A stretch of DNA of 64,000 nt. It comes from Agrobacterium tumefaciens str. B6. GTDB lineage: Bacteria > Pseudomonadota > Alphaproteobacteria > Rhizobiales > Rhizobiaceae. A program made the position numbers and the translations under genes. Within the stretch, counting starts at the first letter, position 1, and each line of letters starts with the position of its first letter. The stretch is taken from the NCBI RefSeq assembly GCF_001541315.1, contig NZ_LMVK01000023.1:248001-312000 (forward strand), in the 5' to 3' direction. Below, piece by piece: positions 34,946 through 43,623 of the stretch. Under the pieces are notes generated by a model, which saw only the letters and a program-made list of their open reading frames with translations, had not been told where the DNA came from and made no database searches.

Positions 34946-34967
34946 TTATGAAAACGCTGGAGGGTAT

Positions 34968-35681
34968 ATGCCGAAAATTCCCGTAACAGGTGGCACCGTG
35001 CCGACGATGGAACGACTGGACCTTCACCGTCCGGTCGTTGACCAGATCTATTCCGCGCTGAAATCGGCCATCCTTTCGCGGGAGCTTTTTCCCGGCCAGG
35101 CGGTTTCGGAAAACGAAATCGGGCAATCCTTCAGTTCCAGCCGAACGCCGGTGCGCGAAGCGCTGAGCCGCCTGCGGGATGACGGCCTGATCGCCACCCT
35201 GCCAAGCCGCGGGACCTATGTTTCGAGATTATCGGAAAAGAACATTCGCAGCGCGCAATTCATCCGCGAGGCCTTGGAGGTTGCAGCGGTTAGCAGGCTG
35301 TGTCAGATCGGCCTGACGGCGGAAGCCGAGCTGGAGATCGAACACGCCCTGAATGGCCAGCGTGCAGCCATGCGCCGCGGAGACAGAAAGGCTTTCCGCG
35401 TACATGACGACCAGTTCCACAGCGCGCTTGCTGCTGCGACGGGTCTCGAGAGACTGGAAACGCTATTGATCCGCGAAAAGGCGGGGCTGGATCGCCTGCG
35501 TGCACTCGCCATCACCGACGAGGCGCATATGGCACGCCTGCTCTCCGAACACGAGGCGGTTTACGACGCGATCAAGGCCGGGGACGAAGCCCGTGCGGCC
35601 GACGATTTGCGCAAGCACTTAAGGCGCGTCCTCGGCATTCTTTCGCAGGTTTTCGAGAACCATCAGGACTATTTCGAATAA
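34968..35681 (+). CDS. GntR-family (FadR subgroup) transcriptional regulator
   Basis: 237 residues from the ATG at 34968, with GGAGGG just upstream; the frame is open further back to 34704 but that part lies inside the divergent oxidoreductase gene. A winged helix-turn-helix is at about 20-85 (VSENEIGQSFSSSRTPVREALSRL) and the FCD effector domain follows, with the metal-ligand type residues in HDDQFHSALAAATG and the HEAVYDAI helix. It probably represses the divergent sugar operon and itself through the palindromes at 34899-34945. The inducer is likely a pathway intermediate. Confidence 0.9.
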   Translation: MPKIPVTGGTVPTMERLDLHRPVVDQIYSALKSAILSRELFPGQAVSENEIGQSFSSSRTPVREALSRLRDDGLIATLPSRGTYVSRLSEKNIRSAQFIREALEVAAVSRLCQIGLTAEAELEIEHALNGQRAAMRRGDRKAFRVHDDQFHSALAAATGLERLETLLIREKAGLDRLRALAITDEAHMARLLSEHEAVYDAIKAGDEARAADDLRKHLRRVLGILSQVFENHQDYFE

Positions 35682-35714
35682 TTCTGCGGCATCTTTTTCA
35701 ACGGTTCGAGCATC

Positions 35715-36635
35715 ATGAATACGGCAAATCCCGCACAAACGCTTGCCATGTCGCAGGCGAAACTTCTTTGCGACACGATGAGCACACTTGCGGAATCCCC
35801 TGTTTGGGACGAACGGCGACAGGTGCTTTTCTGGTGTGACATCCTCGGCAGAACGGTGCGATCTGCAGCGCTTGAGCCGGGCTTCTATCGCGAATGGTCG
35901 TTCCCGCACACGGTATCAAGCCTCGGGCTTTGTCAGAACGGCGATCTTATCGTCGCCTGCGGCATGGATATTATCATCCTCGATCCGGATAGCGGCAAAA
36001 CGCGTTTCCTCCATTCCGTTCCGGCACCGGAAGGCATCCCCTGCCGGCTGAACGACGGCCGGATCGGCCCCGACGGCGCTTTCTGGGTTGGAACCATGCA
36101 CAATGTGCCGCTCCCGGACATGCAGCCATATGGCGAACTTTGGCGGATCACCGAAAAGAGCGCCGAACGCATGCAGACCGGGCTGACATGCCCCAATGGG
36201 CTGGCCTTCTCCCAGGACGGATCGATCATGTGGCAGAGCGATTCCGTCCAGAAATGGATACGACGGCGAAAATTCGACAGCAGTAACGGCAGGTTCGATG
36301 AAGGCGTGCTGGTGGCCCAGATGACGGAAGAGACAGGAAGACCCGATGGCGGCTGTCTCGATAACAACGGCACTTATTACAGCGCAGGCGTTTCCGCCGG
36401 CCTGCTGAACGTTTTCACGCCCGACGGCAAACAGGCGGAGGTCATCGCGGCCCCTGTCCCGCACCCCACCATGCCCTGCTTCGGAGGGCCCGATTTCAAT
36501 ATCCTGTTCCTGACATCACACCGCCACAACATGTCCGAGGACCGGCTGAACAAAGCACCATTTTCGGGCGGCGTCTGGGCGATCCCGACACAGACAAAAG
36601 GGTTCGCTGGCTTCCGTTTTGGCGACGATGGATAA
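35715..36635 (+). CDS. SMP-30/gluconolactonase-family lactonase
   Basis: 306 residues forming a six-bladed propeller by family pattern. Metal-site residues are in place: Glu in LAESPVW (about 27), Asn in CPNGLAFS (about 162), Asp in RPDGGCLD (about 212), plus the LNDGRIGPDGAFWVGTM block. It would hydrolyse the sugar lactone made by the dehydrogenases to the free aldonate that the IlvD/Edd enzyme dehydrates. It follows the GntR gene by 33 bases on the same strand, so the lactonase is made with its regulator. No strong ribosome site is visible; ATGs at codons 12 or 22 are possible. Confidence 0.87.
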   Translation: MNTANPAQTLAMSQAKLLCDTMSTLAESPVWDERRQVLFWCDILGRTVRSAALEPGFYREWSFPHTVSSLGLCQNGDLIVACGMDIIILDPDSGKTRFLHSVPAPEGIPCRLNDGRIGPDGAFWVGTMHNVPLPDMQPYGELWRITEKSAERMQTGLTCPNGLAFSQDGSIMWQSDSVQKWIRRRKFDSSNGRFDEGVLVAQMTEETGRPDGGCLDNNGTYYSAGVSAGLLNVFTPDGKQAEVIAAPVPHPTMPCFGGPDFNILFLTSHRHNMSEDRLNKAPFSGGVWAIPTQTKGFAGFRFGDDG

Positions 36636-36637
36636 AG

Positions 36638-36650
36638 CCCGGAAGCCGGG
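36638..36650 (+). terminator. short stem-loop between convergent lactonase and hasE genes
   Basis: CCCGG-AAG-CCGGG directly follows the lactonase stop in the 24-base gap between convergent genes. There is no T tract, so terminator activity is uncertain. Confidence 0.25.
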
Positions 36651-36659
36651 TTCGGCCTC

Positions 36660-37973
36660 CTATTCCTCCCGGAAGGCGCGGCTGATCTGGTCCGTCAGCG
36701 GCTTGGCGATATAGGACAGCGCCGTCCTTTCGCTGGTCTGAATGAAGGCCTCGGCCGGCATGCCCGGCACCAGCGGCGCATTGTTCAGCTTCTGCCGCTC
36801 GGAGACCGGCACGGAAATTCGTGCCAGATAATAGGAGAGGCCGCTACGCTGATCGGTGGTGATGTCAGCCGCAATGCGGCTGACATGGCCTTCCAGTTCC
36901 GGCGTGACCCGCTGGTTGAAGGCAGTCATGCGCAACATCGCCTTTTGCCCCACCTGCAGCTGATCAATATCCTTCGGAACGATCTGCACCTCCAGCGCCA
37001 GCTCGTCGCCGTCAGGGACGATGAGCATGATCGGATCGGCCGGGGTCACCACGCCGCCCACGGTATGCACGGCCATTTCATGCACCATGCCGGATTGCGG
37101 CGCGACGATATCGATGCGCTTCAGCTGGTCTTCGGCGGCGACCTTGCGCTCGACGAATTCCCCCATCTGGGCCTGTATCTCGCGCAGTTCCCGACCGACC
37201 TCGGTTCGTAATTCCTGATCGATCTGCAGGATTTGCAGTCTGGTTTCGGTGATGCGGCCCGCCGTCTGCGCCTGATAAGCGATTTTTTCGCCGCGCTCAC
37301 CGCCGAATGTCGCGGCCTGTGTCTGCAGGCTGTTCAGCCGCTGCACGGACACGACACCCTGTTCGCGCAGGGATTTCTGCGAGGTAATTTCCGCCTCCAG
37401 CACGGCGAGGCCGTTATCATAGGCGACTTCCTGCGCCTTCAGCCCTTCGATCTCATGTTCGAACTGGGTGATGCGTTCCGAAAGCTGCGCTTTCCGCCCT
37501 TCGCGGTAAGATTTGCGGAATTCGAACAACTTGGTTTCACTGCGCATGGCGGAGGCGACATCGGGATCGTCCTTTCGCACGATGAGAGTCTGCGGAAAGA
37601 CGAGTTCCGGCAGATCGTCACGCTCGGCCTCCAGCCTTGCCATCCTCGCATTCAACTCATCCAGACGTTTGGTGACGATGGCGAGATTGGCGCGGGTCTG
37701 GGTCGCGTCGAGGCGCATGACCACATCGCCGGCCTTCACCCTGTCGCCCTCGTTCACCAGAATTTCACCGACGACACCGCCGCTCGGGTGCTGCACCTTC
37801 TTGCTGTAGGAATCCACCACCAGATGGCCGGAGGCAACCACCGCGCCGGCAAGATTGGTCGTCGCGGCCCACCCGCCGACACCACCCAGCAGCACAACGC
37901 CAGTGGCAAGACCGGCAAGAAGATGTTTGCGGATGGAGTGGGACACATGGCTGCGCTGATCAATGTTTGACAT
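36660..37973 (-). CDS. hasE: type I secretion membrane-fusion protein (HlyD/HasE/PrtE family)
   Basis: 437 residues from the ATG at 37973 (GGAG 6 bases upstream; earlier ATGs at 37979 and 38024 have poorer spacing or lie inside hasD). A short cytoplasmic N-terminus precedes one membrane span (about 16-38), then SKKVQHPSGGVVGEILVNEGDRVKAGDVVM, the lipoyl-like fold, a long coiled coil (about 90-260) and the C-terminal beta-barrel with VPKDIDQLQVGQKAMLRMTAF. It bridges the ABC exporter to an outer-membrane TolC-type channel, which is not encoded here. It overlaps hasD by 14 bases. Confidence 0.88.
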   Translation of the reverse strand: MSNIDQRSHVSHSIRKHLLAGLATGVVLLGGVGGWAATTNLAGAVVASGHLVVDSYSKKVQHPSGGVVGEILVNEGDRVKAGDVVMRLDATQTRANLAIVTKRLDELNARMARLEAERDDLPELVFPQTLIVRKDDPDVASAMRSETKLFEFRKSYREGRKAQLSERITQFEHEIEGLKAQEVAYDNGLAVLEAEITSQKSLREQGVVSVQRLNSLQTQAATFGGERGEKIAYQAQTAGRITETRLQILQIDQELRTEVGRELREIQAQMGEFVERKVAAEDQLKRIDIVAPQSGMVHEMAVHTVGGVVTPADPIMLIVPDGDELALEVQIVPKDIDQLQVGQKAMLRMTAFNQRVTPELEGHVSRIAADITTDQRSGLSYYLARISVPVSERQKLNNAPLVPGMPAEAFIQTSERTALSYIAKPLTDQISRAFREE

Positions 37974-39807
37974 CCGCATCTCCTTCCTGGCTGCTTTCTT
38001 CACGGACCTCTTCCAACACAGCAACCTGAGGCTGGGTATTGGCGACGACGCGCAGCGGCGAGACCGTCTGGGCGGATGCGGTAAATCCCTTGGCTGTCTG
38101 CGCCTGCGGAGCGCGCAGCACCTTCGACAACACCTCGTCGCGCGGGCCGAAGGCCTTCATCCGTCCCTCTTCCATCATCAGAATGAAATCGACGGCACCG
38201 ATGGCGCTCGGCCGGTGGGCGACGACGACGGCGATACCGCCCCGCGCCTTGACCGAAGAAATCGACTTCACCACGGCGGCTTCGCCTTCCGCGTCGAGAT
38301 TGGCGTTCGGCTCGTCCAGCACGACGATGAAGGGATCACCATAAAGAGCCCGGGCAAGACCGATGCGCTGGCGCTGCCCGGCGGAAAGCGCCGAACCCGC
38401 CTCGCCGATATCGCTGTCATAACCCTTTTCGAAACGCAGGATCAGCTCATGCGCGCCGGCAGCCCTGGCCGCCGCGATGATGGCCTCGGGATCGGGATTA
38501 TCCTCGAAACGGGAGATATTTTCACCGATCGTGCCGTCGAACAGTTCAACGCCCTGCGGCAGATAACCGATATGGCGGCCGAGCGTTTCCCGGTCCCACT
38601 GATCGAAACTTGCGCCGTCCAGTCGTACCTTGCCGGCAGCCGGCATCCACGCGCCGGCGAGAATGCGCGAAAGCGTGGATTTACCCGAGCCGGAGGGGCC
38701 GATAACGCCGAGCGCGTTTCCAGCGCTCACGACAAAACCGAGACCGGTGACCGTCGGCTTTCTCTCTCCTGGCGGAACGATGGTGACGTTTTCGACCCGC
38801 AATTCCTTTTCAGGCTTCGGCAGCGCCATGGCGGCGGCATTGGCTGGCATCTGCGCGAAAAGCTCCCTCAGCCGCGCCCAGCTTTGGCGGGCGGCCACGA
38901 AGGACTTCCAGTTGGAGATGGCAAGATCAACGGGCGCCAAGGCCCGACCCATCATGATCGAACTGGCGATCATCACGCCGCCGGACGCTTCCTGGTTGAT
39001 GACAAGCCATGCCCCAACCGCAAGAATGCCCGATTGCAGCACCACACGCAGGGATTTTGCAATATTACCGAGACCGCCGGCCACATCACCCGCCTTGCGA
39101 TTGGCGGCGAGATAGGCCCCGTTGGAATTCTGCCAGCGGTTGCCAAGCCGACCACCCAGCCCCATGGCCTGCACGACTTCGGCGTTACGGCGCGAGGCCT
39201 CCAGCTGCCGGTTGCGGGCCATGTTTTCCACCATGGTGTCGCGGATCGGCTTCTGCGAGAAAATATTGGTAAGGATCGTAAGGGAGACGAGCAGTATCGC
39301 GCCGGCAAGGGCCGTAACGCCGATCCAGAAATGAAACAGAAAACATATGCCGAGATAAAGCGGCATCCACGGCAGATCAAAAAACGCGGTCGGCCCCGTG
39401 CCGGACAGAAAACCGCGCACATTATCGAGATCGCGCAACGGCTGCAGACCATCGCCCGGCATGCGATTGACGAGCGGCAGGCGCACCACGGCGTCATGCA
39501 CCCTGCTGGAGTGGCGCATATCGAAGTCTTCGCCGATACGGATCAGGACGCGGGCGCGGATGATATCAAGCAGGCATTGAAAGCCGTAAAGGCCAAGTGC
39601 GAGAAGAGCGAGCCCGACCAGTGTCGGCAGGCTGCCGCTTGCCAGCACCCTGTCATAGACCTGCAGCATGAAGAGCGGCGACGTCAGCGCGAGTATGTTG
39701 ACCACGCCACTGACGAGCGCGACGCCGAGAAACGTGCTTTTAAGGGGCGAAACAACCGCCGCAGTGAGGGACTGCGGCGGCGTCTGCTGGTGGTTTTGAA
39801 AGCCCAC
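37960..39807 (-). CDS. hasD: type I secretion ABC exporter (HasD/PrtD family)
   Basis: 615 residues from a GTG start with AAGGA upstream. The N-terminal half is a transmembrane domain (spans near 28-50, 60-85, 150-190 and 265-290). The ATPase half has GPSGSGKST (about 369), LSAGQRQRIGLARAL (about 472) and IVVLDEPNANLD. The PrtD/HasD subgroup exports RTX-type proteins and hemophores that carry C-terminal signals. It lies 14 bases after hasA, so hemophore and exporter are co-expressed. A C-terminal extension of about 50 residues past the ATPase is rich in Ala, Val and Glu. Confidence 0.9.
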   Translation of the reverse strand: MGFQNHQQTPPQSLTAAVVSPLKSTFLGVALVSGVVNILALTSPLFMLQVYDRVLASGSLPTLVGLALLALGLYGFQCLLDIIRARVLIRIGEDFDMRHSSRVHDAVVRLPLVNRMPGDGLQPLRDLDNVRGFLSGTGPTAFFDLPWMPLYLGICFLFHFWIGVTALAGAILLVSLTILTNIFSQKPIRDTMVENMARNRQLEASRRNAEVVQAMGLGGRLGNRWQNSNGAYLAANRKAGDVAGGLGNIAKSLRVVLQSGILAVGAWLVINQEASGGVMIASSIMMGRALAPVDLAISNWKSFVAARQSWARLRELFAQMPANAAAMALPKPEKELRVENVTIVPPGERKPTVTGLGFVVSAGNALGVIGPSGSGKSTLSRILAGAWMPAAGKVRLDGASFDQWDRETLGRHIGYLPQGVELFDGTIGENISRFEDNPDPEAIIAAARAAGAHELILRFEKGYDSDIGEAGSALSAGQRQRIGLARALYGDPFIVVLDEPNANLDAEGEAAVVKSISSVKARGGIAVVVAHRPSAIGAVDFILMMEEGRMKAFGPRDEVLSKVLRAPQAQTAKGFTASAQTVSPLRVVANTQPQVAVLEEVREESSQEGDADVKH

Positions 39808-39821
39808 AGCCTGTTTTTCCT

Positions 39822-40577
39822 TTACGCGGCAAGCGCCGATGCGTTGGCAAAAATGAAGTCCGATGCATCGAGCACATTTGCATCAACGCCATTCAGCGTG
39901 ATGGAGACGGAAGTGTCTGCTGCAGAAAGGATAACGGCATTTCCGCTATCATTATACCACAACAAATCGTCCACCGAAGTTGCGCCCCAGGCGGAAACAT
40001 CGAGCGTATCCGTGCCATCCTGATAGCCGTAGGTTCCGGTTGGGCCGGCCTGCACGACATCATTACCGCCGGAGAATACGAAGGTATCCGCGCCGGCAAA
40101 GCCGGTCAGGGTGTTGGAGGCAGCCGTGTCCTCGATCACCGTGCCGGTGGTGGCAAAATAATCATAGAATCCAGCCAGCGAACCGAAGCGGGCAAGCTGG
40201 TAAACCGCGAGATCGAGAAGATCGCGAGCACCGGCGAGCGAATAGGCGCTGTCGGGATCGATCAGCAGTTCCTGCTGGCTGACGGCGATGCCGCTCGTGG
40301 ACTGGCTGTAGCCGGTGCCGAGAACGATGCTGTCGACCGAACCCGTCAGGTTGCCCTGGGAGTACTGCAGAGCGCCGCTCATGACGATGCCCTTGCCGCC
40401 GGAGCTGCCATCGCCCCACGCCTCATAGGTCGTGTTCGGATCGATGGTGGTGGTGGCGAGAGAGCTGGTCTGAGCGTCGTAGAACGCACCATAGGTCGAA
40501 CCGAAACCGCTCGTCCAACCGTTGAGGTAACCGATCAGGTCGGAGGAAGACTGCGTCAGTTGAATTGTGGTAGCCAT
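39822..40577 (-). CDS. hasA: HasA-type hemophore with RTX/serralysin-like C-terminal extension
   Basis: 251 residues without a Sec signal peptide. Residues 16-26 (GYLNGWTSGFG) and 67-90 (SGALQYSQGNLTGSVDSIVLG, split) match the HasA hemophore core, with Tyr72 in the position of the haem-ligand Tyr75 of Serratia HasA. The protein contains no histidine and no cysteine, so the classical His32 ligand is absent. After about residue 150 comes an added region with TLTGFAGADTFVFSGGND and a terminal DASDFIFANASALAA, like serralysin secretion domains. Known HasA proteins are about 190-205 residues. Its place between hasR and hasD supports the call. Secreted by the HasD/HasE system to capture haem outside the cell. 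Confidence 0.8.
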   Translation of the reverse strand: MATTIQLTQSSSDLIGYLNGWTSGFGSTYGAFYDAQTSSLATTTIDPNTTYEAWGDGSSGGKGIVMSGALQYSQGNLTGSVDSIVLGTGYSQSTSGIAVSQQELLIDPDSAYSLAGARDLLDLAVYQLARFGSLAGFYDYFATTGTVIEDTAASNTLTGFAGADTFVFSGGNDVVQAGPTGTYGYQDGTDTLDVSAWGATSVDDLLWYNDSGNAVILSAADTSVSITLNGVDANVLDASDFIFANASALAA

Positions 40578-40608
40578 AGGTGTACTCCTTTGCTGGCCAA
40601 TAGAGGTA

Positions 40609-40666
40609 CCTTCGTCCTGTAGCGAAGGCGTTTCATCTCCGGGACGGGCTGCAACCCAGCCCGGAG
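40609..40666 (-). other. two stem-loops between hasR and hasA
   Basis: The first, 40637-40666, has outer arms CTCCGGG/CCCGGAG and inner GGGCTG/CAGCCC alternatives. The second, 40609-40628, is CCTTCG-8-CGAAGG. No T tract follows either. They fill most of the 104-base gap and could terminate, process or stabilise the transcript so that secreted HasA is made in excess of the receptor. Confidence 0.45.
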
Positions 40667-40681
40667 AATTTCTTCCACGCT

Positions 40682-43474
40682 TCAGAACTTCACGTTCATC
40701 GTCGCGATAAAGGTACGGCCCGGCGCCGTGTAGGCGCTGGCTGCCGGGATATATTTGCGGTCCGTCAGGTTGTTGACGGCGAAGCGAAGCGTGGCCTTGT
40801 CGTTGAAGGCATAGGAACCGTAGAGATCCACCGTCGTGTAGGGATCGGTCACCTCACGCAGATTGCCCTCCGTATCGAGCGTGCGCGACTGCGTTGGCGT
40901 GACGTGGTTGAGCCTTGCGCCCAACGAGAATTTCTCATCAAAGAAACGCATGCCGCCATCGAGCGTCAGCTTCACCTTGGGCGCGACATCGCCGGGCCAG
41001 GCGACGATCTCACCCGTTGTCGTGGTAGTGCTGTTGGAGAAAACCTGTGTCTTTTCAGGCCATTCCGTCTTCAGAAACGTCGCCGAGCCGCCGATCCAGA
41101 AACTGCGGGCATCGTAATTGCCCTCAAATTCAAGCCCGCGCATATAGGTCGTGCCATCAAGATTGATGAAGCTGGTATAGGTGCGGTCGAGGACCTGATC
41201 CGTGACGAGATAACCGAGAGCGATGTAGTCCTTCACCTCCCGGCGAAAGGCGGCCATTTTGATGCGGATGGAATCGTCGTCCAGCAGCACGCCATCGAAG
41301 CTGATATTCGCACCGATTTCATAGGTCGTCGCTTTTTCGGCGCGCAGGGCCTGGTTCGGAGCGTATTCGTATCCGGCGCTATCGCCCGGACGCGCACCGG
41401 CGAAAAATGCCTCGAGAATTGTCGGCGGACGCAGGCTCTGGGAATAGCTCACATAGGGGCGGAACCAGTCGACGGGTTTCAGTTCGATGGTGGCCGAGGG
41501 GAGCCAGTCGCTGTAGGTGCGATCGATATCGACATTGTGCTCAGGGTATTCGGTGACGGGTATCGGCGGCGTGGTTGTACCGGTTCCCGGCATGCAGCCC
41601 GCCGAGGCGTTGGGCCAGGCACGCGCGAGATAAAGCGCATAACGTGTCGCCCAGCTCGGATTTGCCGGAAGAAAGACCCGATTGAAATAGTCTAGAGCCG
41701 TATAGTGGTTACGAACGGGATCGCAAGCAACAGACGTGTCGATGAGATAGCTGCGGGTGCTGTAATAAGTCGCTGACCCTTTCAGGCGCGACCAATCATA
41801 ACGCACACCGCCGCTGAGCGTGATCCAATCCGCCGGCTCCAATTCCCCGTTTAAAAACAGACTTGCGACATCGCGCCTTCCAGCGGGACTGAAAGCCGTG
41901 TAACTGCTGGCATAAGCGGGATTTTGCACGATTGTGGCACTCGTGGCCACGGAGGTAGCGATGTCCCGGAAGGCTTCCGCTCCATAATTCAGGCTGAGTG
42001 CACCCGCCACCGTGTCGAAACGACTGGTATTTTCCAGACTACCGCCGAAGCTGCGCAGGCCCATGTCGAGGTTGGTTTCAGAAGCATAGCCAGCGCTTCC
42101 ATCGAGTTTATTGCGCGCCGCACGAAGTTCATGCGTCATATTATCGTTCAGCCACAGCGACGATTTGAAGTCGATGAGCTCGCTCTCCGGGTCCCAGTCC
42201 AGCTTCGCAACAACGCTGTCGTTTCGCACGCTTTCCCGGTCGATCACCGTGGACGCGCCCTGAACGAAATCATTCTCCTGATGCATCCAGGAAAGCGAGG
42301 CCTTCACGTCGCCGAAGTCGCCTTCACCCTTGAAAAAGGTGGACCAGCCATCGCGGCCGAGCAGGTCTTTCATCGTCAGCGCGGTGCTTCGGGCCTCACC
42401 CTTTGTTCCGATCTTGTATTCATCCATGATCGTGCGGCTGTAGCCGGTGACGAAGGAAAGAGGACCATCCGGCGAGCGGACGGCGCCGAGAACCGAGCCC
42501 TGAAAATCATAGCCATTGGTGCCGCGGGAAACATTCACTTCCCCACCCTTGTTCTCACCTGCGGCAATCAGATCATCGGCGCTGACGGTGCGGAACTCGA
42601 CCTTGCCACCCAGAGAGCCGGCATTGCCTGAGCGCGCATTGGTTATTTTCTCGATTTCGACGGCACGGATGAAAGCAACATCGACATAACCCTGCCCGGC
42701 GCTTGCGGTGTAGCTCGTCGCGCTGCCGAAAGCCGCACCACGCTGCGCATTCTGCCGCGCACCATCAATGGAGACGACCACGCGGCCGCTTTCCTGCAAA
42801 CCGCGCACATTGGGCGAAACGGTTGGGAAACTACCATTGCCTTCGCCGGCATAAACGCCCGAAACCCGGTTGAAAACATCGCGCGTGTTGCGCACGCCGG
42901 CCGACTGGATCGCCTCACGGCCAACCACGCTGACGCTGGCAGGCGTTTCATAAACCCAGTCGGGCGTGCCCTGATAACCGGAGCCGGCAATGGAATTACG
43001 CCCGGTTTTGCCGGTCACGGTAATGGTTTCGAGAACCGTCGTCCCCTCCGTCCCCGAGAGATCGACGGTCGATTGCCCCGTGCCGATGATGACGGTTCTG
43101 CCGTTTCCGGTGATGCGGAAATTGACCCCCGTTCCCGCCAGCAACCGCGACAGCGCATCCCGTACCGTGAAACTGCCAGTGACGGCATTGGTGCGCACAT
43201 TGCCGGCAGACGGGGTGGCAAGCGTGACCTGAAGGCCGGATTGACGCCCGAAAGCGCCCACGACGGAGGATAGTGACTGGGCGGGAATATTGAATGGCCG
43301 CGTTGCCCCCTGCTCACCACCGGGGCGCTGAGAATTTGCGGTGTCAGTCCCGGTCTGAGCAAAAATAGGCGCGGCGAATGAAACGGCGATCGCCGTTGTC
43401 GCCAGCAGCACGCCCCTGCGCGCCTGCTTTGCCGCTTTTTCCTCTGAACCGGTCTTGCATGTCTGGAGGCGCAT
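40682..43474 (-). CDS. hasR: TonB-dependent haem/hemophore receptor with signalling domain (HasR-like)
   Basis: 930 residues. A signal peptide ends near residue 39 (AAPIFAQ). Residues about 58-112 form the STN signalling domain found in FecA/HasR-type receptors (FNIPAQSLSSVVGAFGRQSGLQV). A plug follows (VYETPASVSVVGREAIQ) and a 22-strand barrel ends in a C-terminal Phe. The pair SLRPPTILEAFF (about 680) and PNQALRAEKATTYEIG resembles the FRAP and NPNL boxes of haem receptors, in degenerate form. It imports haem at the outer membrane and signals hemophore loading to the HasS/HasI pair encoded upstream. Confidence 0.87.
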   Translation of the reverse strand: MRLQTCKTGSEEKAAKQARRGVLLATTAIAVSFAAPIFAQTGTDTANSQRPGGEQGATRPFNIPAQSLSSVVGAFGRQSGLQVTLATPSAGNVRTNAVTGSFTVRDALSRLLAGTGVNFRITGNGRTVIIGTGQSTVDLSGTEGTTVLETITVTGKTGRNSIAGSGYQGTPDWVYETPASVSVVGREAIQSAGVRNTRDVFNRVSGVYAGEGNGSFPTVSPNVRGLQESGRVVVSIDGARQNAQRGAAFGSATSYTASAGQGYVDVAFIRAVEIEKITNARSGNAGSLGGKVEFRTVSADDLIAAGENKGGEVNVSRGTNGYDFQGSVLGAVRSPDGPLSFVTGYSRTIMDEYKIGTKGEARSTALTMKDLLGRDGWSTFFKGEGDFGDVKASLSWMHQENDFVQGASTVIDRESVRNDSVVAKLDWDPESELIDFKSSLWLNDNMTHELRAARNKLDGSAGYASETNLDMGLRSFGGSLENTSRFDTVAGALSLNYGAEAFRDIATSVATSATIVQNPAYASSYTAFSPAGRRDVASLFLNGELEPADWITLSGGVRYDWSRLKGSATYYSTRSYLIDTSVACDPVRNHYTALDYFNRVFLPANPSWATRYALYLARAWPNASAGCMPGTGTTTPPIPVTEYPEHNVDIDRTYSDWLPSATIELKPVDWFRPYVSYSQSLRPPTILEAFFAGARPGDSAGYEYAPNQALRAEKATTYEIGANISFDGVLLDDDSIRIKMAAFRREVKDYIALGYLVTDQVLDRTYTSFINLDGTTYMRGLEFEGNYDARSFWIGGSATFLKTEWPEKTQVFSNSTTTTTGEIVAWPGDVAPKVKLTLDGGMRFFDEKFSLGARLNHVTPTQSRTLDTEGNLREVTDPYTTVDLYGSYAFNDKATLRFAVNNLTDRKYIPAASAYTAPGRTFIATMNVKF

Positions 43475-43623
43475 ATTGCTTTCGTCTTCCTGTCTTTCGC
43501 TCCGGATATATCTTGACCGGATTACTCAACAAAAAGACGATTGCCTCGTCGATTTTTTTCAGACTTTCGGGAGAAATTTTATAAATTACTGAAAATAAAT
43601 ATGATTTTTTGTTTCGAAGTGTT

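Noticed and set aside
37963-40023. 686-codon open frame on the plus strand
   Set aside because: Antisense to hasD and hasA. Composition is typical of a reversed GC-rich gene (Arg, His, Gly) and there is no ribosome site.
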